Assembly: GCA_028753945.1 (NCBI GenBank)
Contig: JAPNXP010000006.1
Coordinates: 2,232,001 to 2,296,000, forward strand
Direction of reading: 5' to 3'
DNA: 64,000 bases
DNA from: Hexactinellida sp. DTS-2022
Taxonomy: Eukaryota > Porifera > Hexactinellida
Below, one piece after another: positions 34,237-43,075 of the stretch (the first letter of the stretch is position 1; the number at the start of each line of letters is the position of its first letter). The notes beneath the pieces were generated by a model. The model was not told where the DNA came from, ran no database searches, and saw nothing but the letters and a program-made list of their open reading frames with translations. A program made the translations under genes and the position numbers.

Positions 34237-34643
34237 ATTGTGCATTTTTTGAGATAAAAGCACCCAATTATGTACAGTTGTTGCATTTTAGCTACTGATC
34301 ACCTTTAGCTATTGCGCATAGCCCAATTTATGGAAAAATGAAATATTCAGGGGTTCAAAGATTAGTGCCCAATGGAATTCTCCGGCAGTATGAACCTAGG
34401 ATAGACCATTCAAATGCATTCATTTCGACTGTATATTGTCAGATTCGTCCTCAGCACTAAATTTCCAGCATTTGAGGGCAATATTTACTATATTTGGGGA
34501 AATTATTCTTCGTTATTCCAGTGAAACAGTAGGAATGTTGTAACATTCCGATCTCAAAATTGATACTAGCCATATCGAGTGATACCTTGTTTTCTCGGCT
34601 CTGCGTACTGAGTGCGACTTTTGCTATTAGAAACACTCTAAAT
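34237..34643. repeat. Segment homologous to the arms of the 2.76-kb element (left)
   Basis: From GATTGTGCATTTTTTGAGAT to TTAGAAACACTCTAAAT it is collinear with 9110-9460 and with the complement of 11453-11867, including CAGCACTAAATTTCCAGCAT. Mirror copy at about 37916-38310. Confidence 0.75.
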
Positions 34644-34796
34644 CAGGGTTTTTTTAAGGTTGAGACCTTGGTGCAACTCAGCGCGGCCTTGGTGTAACTC
34701 AACACTGCAGAGGCTGCTGCCGACCCGAATCGTGGTGTAACTCCAAAAAATCTTAGTGCAAATTTTACTCCAAGATCGGCCTTAAAAAAAACCCTG
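34644..34796. mobile_element. hAT-like MITE, 153 bp (copy 2)
   Basis: Ends CAGGGTTTTTTTAAGG and TTAAAAAAAACCCTG; flanked by CTCTAAAT at 34636-34643 and 34797-34804. Same length and content as 13947-14099. Confidence 0.9.
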
Positions 34797-34804
34797 CTCT
34801 AAAT

Positions 34805-35121
34805 CAGTGGTTCCCAACCTGGGAGGAATTCCTCCCTGGGGAGGAATTTGGCCATCCTCGGGGAGGAATTACACATAGGTATACTAATGAAATTTTCTGG
34901 ATTACTTTGTCTCACTGAATGATTTAATCACTGAGTAATTAATTTACCTAGTATTGATAATATTGACCGTTCTCATTGACAGTATTATTTATATTTCACT
35001 TAGTTTTTCAGTTATTTCAATACCAAAATACTACATTGTAGTGCTGGGGGGGGAATTATAGCAAAAATATAGGTTGGGGGGTAATATCCTGAAATTTTTT
35101 GGAAAAGGTTGGGAACCACTG
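34805..35121. mobile_element. hAT-like MITE with CAGTGGTTCCCAACCTGGG ends
   Basis: 317 bp; left CAGTGGTTCCCAACCTGGG, right GGTTGGGAACCACTG. It abuts the right-hand duplication (CTCTAAAT) of the previous MITE and is followed by CTCCAAAT (35122-35129), one base different. It is absent from the other arm, so it entered after the inverted repeat formed. Confidence 0.85.
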
Positions 35122-35145
35122 CTCCAAATATTAAAAAGTTTGCAG

Positions 35146-35380
35146 GATTTTATACAGAAAAGCTCCCTATTATTACTCATTAGCATCCTAGAAACAATCA
35201 CATCGCCAACTGGGGGTCAGGGGGGCGCTGTTAGCCCTCCAGTGGGGTCCAGGGGCAAAGCCCCTGGAAGCCAGTAACAATATCAGAGTACTAGTACTAG
35301 ATCCAGCAGTAGGTGCTATTGGTATTCGCAAAGGAGAATAGGGGCAATGCCAGGATGCCCCAACCTCTGTATAAAACCAT
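35146..35380. repeat. Repeat with TTTTATACAG ends and CCAGGGGC module (left arm)
   Basis: Runs from ATTTTATACAGAAAAG to CTCTGTATAAAACCATGG and includes GGGGGTCAGGGGGGCGCTGT and CCAGGGGCAAAGCCCCTGG. The mirrored copy is about 37493-37737; related copies at 9601-9963 and 14898-15400. Confidence 0.7.
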
Positions 35381-35529
35381 GGTATGTATTGCTCCATATT
35401 CCTGCACAAGGCATAATGACCCAGAAATTTTGATTCGGTATTTTCAACACCTATAATGCTTCAATATTTCCAAAAAAAGGAATTGTTTTCAATGATGTTA
35501 TTAATGCAAGGTTCTTGGTCTAATTAGCG

Positions 35530-37200
35530 ATAAATTGCTGAAAGTAGTTAGAATTTATTATTATTTGAACTAGAATAAATGCCTATTATGCCAAATAGAC
35601 ATGGGCGTATATCCAGGGGGGATTGGTGGGGGATATATCCCCCATCCAGTGCTCAGTGGGAATTTAAGGGGAAATAGGATAAAATTATCATTCTCTTGAA
35701 ACTTGAATTCGTGGTTACCACTGAATTCAGAATATTAAATAACCTAGTAATGTATAATTTCATTCTGATCTAAGAAATATTTTGATTGTTATGAATATTC
35801 AAAGTATTAGATTTTTGACTATTGGAATTTCTATTTAGCGGTTATAGAAAGTTACTAATGCTTCATTGCAGATTTTGAGAACACTGTTATTGAGAATGAC
35901 TTCTCTTTTGAATATTCTTATATACATGGTTTAATTATATATATTGGATATCATAATAACAGTTGAGTATAAATTGATTAATGGGATGTGGCTAACGGAA
36001 AATATACGATTCGGACAATAAATTCATGCTTAGTCACTCTCCTTCAAGGTGATGGGAAATATCGTGTCCAGGTTTATGGGGATTTTTTAGTGTTTTTAAT
36101 ATAAAGTAGACATATTTAACTTCAATATAAACCAAATTCCAGATTCGCAAAAATTTGCCCACAGATGATTTCTTTTAATATTAATTAATTTATTAAGATA
36201 AGTGATTCAAGTACAAATTATACTCCTTCAATTAAAATTAATTCTTATGGATAACAAGGAAGCTTTTGAATTTCTTAACTCGAATCCAGTGAGTTATGGA
36301 TTACAATGAATTAGAATCTGACTAATATCAAACAATTCGGTGTCAATTTGATGAATTAAAGTTTACCAGGGAGCTGAACTGTCGGCAAATTAGTGGAAAC
36401 ATACTTTTACATACTGAGATCTCAACAATATTGTCAAAACTAGGTTCTACTAGCTCTAAAACCTAGGTAATGTAATATTCTTATAAAATAGTTTCTAAAT
36501 GCGCGAAAAGGCGCGACGTGGATCACTCAAGAACTTTGAAACATATATATATATAAGGATTTTTAAAAAAATTATACCTTGTTCAAGAAATATAATCAAT
36601 AATCATGGGTGAACAATAAAAAATTTGTTAACAAACCTAAAGTATAATTTATGACAGAATTAACATGAATTGACTAGAACTACGTTTAGGTGAATACGTA
36701 CATCATTTTTGATACTGCCATTCAGTTTACAGCTACCGATAACCTATATGTGAATAATACTTCATTAGAGTCTATCTAGCATAGTTTTCCTATTTCCCCT
36801 TACACCCCTGAAAATTCCCACTGTGCTTTGGAGTGGAGGTGATGCTCCATACAATCAAACCCCCCATTTTGTGTTTAGAGGATGCCTTAATGGAGAATCT
36901 TCCGACTACTTTCTAAACAAATCTCCAGCATTAAAATGCCAAATTTATTTCTATTATCATAGCATTTATAACTTTCTATTATTATAGCATTTGAAAGCTA
37001 GACGTTGATTATTTAGCAAGGGAATTTGCTAGTAGATCTGAAAACTTAGAAAAATCTATGGAAATTTAGTCTACTTTTGATATTATTTTTGAATTTTATC
37101 TTTATTAATAAGTAATATAAAGTGTGGTACTTCATCCTCCCACTGTTTACGTATTTACGGCCATGCAAATAGATACTTTGGATAAAGAATTCAGCAATGG
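35530..37200. other. Diverged centre of the large inverted repeat
   Basis: No gene. Short blocks remain inverted-complementary, as noted for the parent repeat, so the spacer is itself a decayed part of the arms. Confidence 0.5.
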
Positions 37201-37267
37201 ATGCTAATTAGACACAAGGACCTTGCATAAATGATATTATTGAAACAATCCCTTTTATTTGAAAATA

Positions 37268-37408
37268 CAGTGGATGCCGGTTATAAGCACATTGTCGGGA
37301 ACTGCACCCATGGTGCTTATAACCGGCATGTGGTTATAACCGACATAAATTATACAGGGTAGATGGCAAACTTTTCCAACATAGTGTGCTTATATCCGAC
37401 ATCTACTG
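37268..37408. mobile_element. pogo/Tigger-like MITE, CAGTGGATGCCGG family, 141 bp
   Basis: TA at 37266-37267 and 37409-37410; inverted ends CAGTGGATGCCGGTTATAAG and ATATCCGACATCTACTG. Left arm has the uninterrupted empty site (TGCTTCAATATTT), so this is a late insertion into the right arm only. Confidence 0.9.
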
Positions 37409-37492
37409 TAATGAAGCATTATAGGTGTTGAAAATACCGAATCAAAATTTCTGGGTCATTATGCCTTGTGCAGGAATATGGAACAATACATA

Positions 37493-37737
37493 CCAGGGTT
37501 TTATACAGAGGTTGGGGCATCCTGGCATCGCCCCTATTTTCCTTTGCGAATACCAATAGCACCTACTGCTGGATCTAGTACTAGTACTCGCATATTGTTA
37601 CTGGCTTCCAGGGGCTTTGCCCGTGGACCCCACTGGAGGGCTAACAGCGCCCCCCTGACCCCCAGTTGGCGATGTGATTGTTTCTAGGATGCTAATGAGT
37701 AATAATAGGAAACTTTTCTGTATAAAATCAAGCAAAC
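37493..37737. repeat. Repeat with TTTTATACAG ends and CCAGGGGC module (right arm)
   Basis: Inverted counterpart of 35146-35380, nearly identical, with CAGGGTTTTATACAGAGG at the left and TTTTCTGTATAAAAT at the right. Confidence 0.7.
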
Positions 37738-37753
37738 TTTTGAATATTTAGAG

Positions 37754-37907
37754 CTGGGTTTTTTTTAAGGCCGATCTTGGAGTAAAATTTGCACTAAGAT
37801 TTTTTGGAGTTACACCACGATTCGGGTCGGCAGCAGCCTCTGCAGTGTTGAGTTACACCAAGGCCGCGCTGAGTTGCACCAAGGTGTCAACCTTTAAAAA
37901 AACCCTG
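37754..37907. mobile_element. hAT-like MITE, 154 bp (copy 3, right arm)
   Basis: Flanked by ATTTAGAG at 37746-37753 and 37908-37915, the complement of the left-arm duplication CTCTAAAT, as expected if it was copied with the arm. Confidence 0.9.
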
Positions 37908-38363
37908 ATTTAGAGTGTTTCTAATAGCAAAATCGCACTCAGTGCGCACAGCCGAGAAAACAAGGTATCACTCGATATGGCTAGTAGCAATTTGAGATCG
38001 GAATGTTACAACATTCCTACTGTTGCACTGGAATAACGAAGAATAATTTTGCCAAATATAGTAAATATTGCCTTCAAATGCTGGAAATTTAGTGCTGAGG
38101 ACGAATCTGACAATATACAGTCGAAATGAATGCATTTGAATGGTCTATCCTAGGTTCATACTGCCGGAGAATTCCATTGGGCACTAATCTTTGACCCCCT
38201 GAATATTTCATTTTTCCATAAATTGGGCTATGCGCAATAGCTAAAGGTGATCAGTGGCTAAAATGCAACAACTGTACATAATTGGGTGCTTTTATCTCAA
38301 AAAATGCACAATCTTTTCACCAGACATATTGGAATATATGTATCGGTGGATGATTGTCGTATA

Positions 38364-38575
38364 CAGTGATGGATCTAGACTTTCACCTCAGGGGGGGGTT
38401 AACGAAGTCCAATTGAAGTCAGGGGGGGGGGGTAATTTACATTTCGCTATAGTTAATTAAACCCCCCCCCCCTGAGAGGGGGGTCAGAAAAAATCTCAGG
38501 GGGTCTTTATTCTCAAAAAATAATTTCAGGGGGGGGGCTAACCCCCCCCTGAGGGGGGGTATAGATGAAACCCTG
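38364..38575. mobile_element. hAT-like MITE with long G/C runs, right-arm copy
   Basis: Mirror image of 33974-34185; flanked by GTCGTATA at 38356-38363 and 38576-38583. Confidence 0.85.
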
Positions 38576-39104
38576 GTCGTATATTTACTAAGTATTATTC
38601 TATATTATAGTTCCGAAAATTGCGAAAACGTGTGTACGTCCTTTGCGGGAGTTATTTATAACATGCATAAGGTCAACATAATAATTCAAATCGAGTAAAG
38701 TGACGTTTGTCGTGATAAACAGCTGAATCTCTCAAAGTAAATTTATGATGACGTCATAAACAAAAATACAGATGACGTCTGATTAAAATAATTTATACAT
38801 CAATCGATAGGTTTTCTTACGCCCTATTCAAATATACAAATTTCATGTTATGGCGACATATAGATCAATAGTTACTACCGATTGTGTGAAAAATTAGTCG
38901 TGTGATGACGTCACCGTTTGTGTGAAAACCAACAATTTTCAAAGATGTTGTCTGGGCTTAAACTATTCCTAGTGACCTAAAGTATCAATTAAAACCTTAA
39001 AAAGTTTGGTTAGGCACTTCCTTAGATGGTTAGGGTTTTTACCCTGTATATTAAAGGGACATGTTAATTTTTAGTTTTTTTTAATTCAAATTTACTGTTT
39101 TACT

Positions 39105-39200
39105 CATTTATTTTTAAAATAAACCATAGCCTACTATATAAAGGCCATTTCACTGCTTTGGACCAGGGATAAGATAAAGGCGGGTTTATTTTTCTTACTG
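39105..39200. repeat. Inverted partner of 46185-46285
   Basis: ATAGCCTACTATATAAAGGC, CATTTCACTG and GGACCAGGGATAAGAT recur as complement at about 46190-46280, 7 kb away. They could be the ends of an older element or two independent copies of one repeat. Confidence 0.55.
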
Positions 39201-40902
39201 TAACCAATTACCTGATTAATACTATACTCATTATATCAACTATATATATCAAAGTTTTATATTTGGGTCATAGTTGTCTCCCAACATAAATTCAAGCTCA
39301 AGTATTATTATTACATTGATTTTCCTTCTGTACTAAGCAATCTATACACTCATCAACGAAGTCTTCGCACTTTTCACTATCGAGTTTTAGGAGGGGGGAG
39401 TTGGTTGAATCCGATTGAAAAAATATTTGTAAACACTATCCAATGTGTAAACACCACATTTAATAACGTAATTGGAAGGGCCATTTTAAGCAGCCACGAT
39501 CAAAAAGGCCAATCAAAAGGCAAAAGTTAAAATTCGGGTCTTCAATTTCCATTCAATTCCGTATATTTTCAGTGAGTACTGAACAACGATCGGGGTACAA
39601 ATCTGAGATTTTAGACAATTTCCTTAATAAGAAAGGCAGCATATCCTTCGATAAAAGCTAGAGGTTGTCTTGTATATGAATTCAGGAAAAAACTTCAAAA
39701 GAGTGGCCACAGACATTATGTGTGAAATCACAATTCTCCAGATGGCTGCGATAAAAATAATCTTCATGGGTTTCGAAGGTGCTGATAAATTCCATAAACG
39801 ATTCTCTATCTTTATGGAATAATCTTTCCTATTATACAACTTGAGAATATTAGACTGTTTAAGTGCCCTTTCATTTTCCAGGACTTGACGAACCAATACA
39901 TTGTAGTTTTACATCTGTAATCTCGTTCCTTAAAGAATCTCGTTCCTTGAGACGAACTCCCTTCCAAGAGTGTTGATTAATCAATCAATGTCCATATCTA
40001 TCGGTTTTCACCATCCAGCTGATTGAGAGATTCGCAAGGATTCCACGATTATAACACTCTAACTTGAAGAAACTTGTCAATAGTAATAATGTTTTGGACT
40101 GAAATGACAATATTTGATGTCTTATTGACAATATAAATGTGGTATCAAGGTGCCAAAAAACAATCCTCGGAGATCTTAATGTAAGATGATTTAGAGACAG
40201 AGAATTTTCTCTGTTCTTCTTCGTACAAGTCAAGACTCTGTTTCATTGCCTATATATAATAACATACAACATGTTAAAATACAAAACTTTTACATTTAGC
40301 ACAACTTGACATACTTGGATCTGTAAATCATGCTCCTTTTGTGTCTATCAAGCCGCTGATATTTGATAGTGTGATTAAAACGATGATAATTTTAGCATCA
40401 AAAGAAAGAGGCGGCAACGTCCTTAAACCACGAATTTATCAATTTGGGAGTATTTTGACATTCATTGGACCAAAAAATGGTTTTTCTGGATTTATAGCTT
40501 TAAATGAAAGTAAATGAACGAAGTGCAATTTCAGCATATAAATTACATAATTAAGTATGATTAATTAAAGAGCATCCTTATATGCAGACGGTCTATACGT
40601 ATAAAAATCCCATAAACATAAGCCAAAAAATTGTCGACCGTCTATAATTCTGTAGACCAAAAGCCCTGCCGTCTAGGGTATTACTAATGTATATGTAAGA
40701 AAACCTGGTCTAGAAATAGACGGTCTACATATAATTTTTATTAATTAAAGTATGTAAGTGATGTTAAGCTTAAAGGAAAACTGGTAATTTATTAATTAAG
40801 CATGTCCAACTAGTAAAGCATACTCACCATCTCTATGCAGAAAACGTTTCCACTTATGGACGATGTCTTGCGGCACAGGGGGAATGTGAAATACTACAAC
40901 AC
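39201..40902. other. Region without a recognised gene; possible decayed coding on the minus strand
   Basis: Two minus-strand frames (39624-39896, 39985-40233) lack known motifs, although KQSLDLYEEEQRKFSVSKSS read on the minus strand near 40170-40235 has coding-like composition. At 40815-40905, minus strand, VVVFHIPPVPQDIVHKWKRF is followed by HRDG and a GTGAGT donor-like sequence; the F-H-x-P...KW pattern faintly recalls a THAP finger. Imperfect AGACGGTCTA repeats lie at 40585-40735. Confidence 0.3.
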
Positions 40903-41993
40903 CACTATGGTCACTCGTGACCTTCGATATATAAGGCCTGAGTGCTAAGCGAAAATTTGTGTACCATGGATTACTTAAAGTGCATTGAAAAATGGAGAAT
41001 TGTTCTTTATCCCAATAATTAGCAATGATAGAGCTGAAAAGTGTATTATAACTATATAGGAATATGGTACCCAGGTATACATAGCACTCTCCAGAATTGT
41101 GATATGTCATCATCTGATGACGTAATGGTAATTTTGGTTGCGAATTATCTTGTTTTTCTAGCATACTTTTAACATAGTTAAACGCGTTATAAATGTTCAA
41201 AATTGGAACATGGTTATACCCATAACTAGTTGAAAAAAATATATCGAAATTATAAATGGAATGTTGACACATTCCTCGGTTGCCATGGAAATGTATATTT
41301 CCTAAAATGTGTCATAACTCAAAAACTATGAATGTTATGTAAACTAGGCTGGTACTGATCTGTCCGGAATAGGTAACTTCCTATTCATTGATAATACATT
41401 TTATATGCCTAACTTCAATCATCTTTGAGATCATGACATAATTAACACTTAATTCATTATTAGGTAATGACTCACTATCTCAAAGATGATTGAAGTTAGG
41501 CATATAAAATGTATTATCAATGAATAGGAAGTTACCTATTCCGGACAGATCAGTACCAGCCTAGTTTACATAACATTCATAGTTTTTGAGTTATGACACA
41601 TTTTAGGAAATATACATTTCCATGGCAACCGAGGAATGTGTCAACATTCCATTTATAATTTCGATATATTTTTTTCAACTAGTTATGGGTATAACCATGT
41701 TCCAATTTTGAACATTTATAACGCGTTTAACTATGTTAAAAGTATGCTAGAAAAACAAGATAATTCGCAACCAAAATTACCATTACGTCATCAGATGATG
41801 ACATATCACAATTCTGGAGAGTGCTATGTATACCTGGGTACCATATTCCTATATAGTTATAATACACTTTTCAGCTCTATCATTGCTAATTATTGGGATA
41901 AAGAACAATTCTCCATTTTTCAATGCACTTTAAGTAATCCATGGTTCAAACCAGCACTCAGGCCTTATATATCGAAGGTCACGGGTCACTATA
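40903..41993. repeat. Near-perfect palindrome, arms about 520 bp, 45-bp spacer
   Basis: Arms 40903-41431 and 41477-41993 are inverted copies with very few differences. Because of this, one and the same amino-acid sequence (MCQHSIYNFDIFFSTSYGYN...) reads outward on both strands (41272 leftward, 41636 rightward); it has no recognisable domain and is likely incidental. A non-palindromic relative of the right arm occurs at 52175-52890, and the outer left flank (40440-40520) has a relative at 51350-51450. Confidence 0.9.
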
Positions 41994-42224
41994 GTAACCA
42001 GTAGCACATCTGGGAGCAGAAAAAGAGTTGGGCATTAGTTCAGGATATAAATAAACAAGGAACTAGCATTATAAAGGCAAAGTATGATGGAATTAAAGAG
42101 AATTTGTAATTAGAATAGCTAATATTTACAGACGAATCTCGTTAACTATTTTTCTAAACCAGATAAGCATTTGTAGTTTTAATAAAAATTTAAATATTTA
42201 CATTATGGGTATGTCATTGCCCCG

Positions 42225-42395
42225 AAATTATGGAATTCAGTCCCCAAAGATATTAGAATGAGTGGATCAGTTGATATTTTTAAGAGACAATTAAAGACCT
42301 TTCTATTCGGAATTAATGAAGATGCCTTGTGGTTAAGTTAGCTGAGATGTATTAATATTCTAATTTTTCATTGTCATCTGTTCGCACTCTTAGTC
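42225..42395 (+). pseudogene. LINE reverse-transcriptase gene, last 38 codons plus 3' UTR
   Basis: KLWNSVPKDIRMSGSVDIFK then RQLKTFLF, stop TAG at 42339-42341, is the characteristic C-terminal end of CR1/L2-type LINE ORF2 (compare NLWNTLPFDVRKSKSLTIFK near 62040 in this window). The 3' UTR is cut by the transposon at 42396 and resumes at 46021. Confidence 0.75.
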
Positions 42396-43075
42396 CACGG
42401 TTCGTTATTCTAGGTACGGAGGGTAATCTGTGCCGCGCAACTTTTGAGCTACTAAAAAGTTTGTAGCACATGACTTAAATAATTTCTGAAATTTTAGCCG
42501 ACGGGAAAAATCGTTTTCTTAACTTATGCCTCTTTGAAATTTTTTTGAATTTTTTCATATTTTTCTTGACAGTCACCCCATAAGCCTATTTATTGACATT
42601 TTGTGTAGATATTCTTGCTATTATGCCCTAAATCCATTTATAATTGACTTGTATTAGATTTCTTTATAATATGGAGTGGGTGTGTTAGGTAGTTCTAAAC
42701 CTTTGGCTGAATAACTATAAGGTGATCACCGGTGCCATTCTCAGAGCCCCCCCTACTTCAGAACTAAATTATGAACACTTATGCATCTCCCATTGGGTTA
42801 CTACTTACTAACCAGTTAGTACATATATCAATGTAATTTTATATATATATAACTATTAGAAATGGATACTGCTTAACAGTCCTTAAACTAACTAATTGTC
42901 AGGAAGCAATACTAAATATTTCTTCCTATATTTGATAAATATACAATTATAGACAAAATTACAACTATTTCATTTACACGTACATAATAATACTCTAAGT
43001 CTAAGTTATTTCTCATCTATAAATTACTTTGGAAGAAACCAAAATGCAAGCTATTGTACTTAACAACTGAGCGTA
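42396..43075. repeat. Left TIR of the Chapaev-like transposon
   Basis: 680 bp; complement of 45339-46020. The inner 59 bases (43017-43075) contain the last codons and stop of the transposase gene. Confidence 0.95.

Larger units (their letters stand above)
33505..39055. repeat. 5.5-kb inverted repeat (foldback element)
   Basis: The left half from about 33505 (TAAAACCCTAACCATCTAAG) and the right half ending about 39055 are inverted copies. Identity is high for the outer 1.9 kb of each arm (to about 35530 and from about 37200) and falls toward the centre, though matching blocks such as CAGTGGGAATTT and GGGGAAATAGGA (35655-35680 against 36785-36830) persist close to the middle. Both arms contain mirror-image copies of the same two hAT-like MITEs with their target duplications, so these were present before the inversion arose. 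Insertions found in only one arm came later. No protein gene is recognisable. Confidence 0.85.

Noticed and set aside
34089-34286. 65-codon frame, repeated at 38254-38460
   Set aside because: It spans the G/C-run MITE and its flank; duplicated only as part of the arms.
35188-35409. 73-codon minus-strand frame repeated at 37466-37687
   Set aside because: The repetition follows from the inverted arms, and the frame runs through the CCAGGGGC repeat and transposon ends.
33505-39055. Interpretation as a Polinton/Maverick or other large autonomous element
   Set aside because: No polymerase, integrase, protease or capsid-like coding is visible between the arms.
40796-42004. Two matching open frames on opposite strands as a real gene pair
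   Set aside because: They read the same DNA twice because the arms are inverted copies; no domain is recognisable and the relative at 52.2-52.9 kb does not keep the frame.
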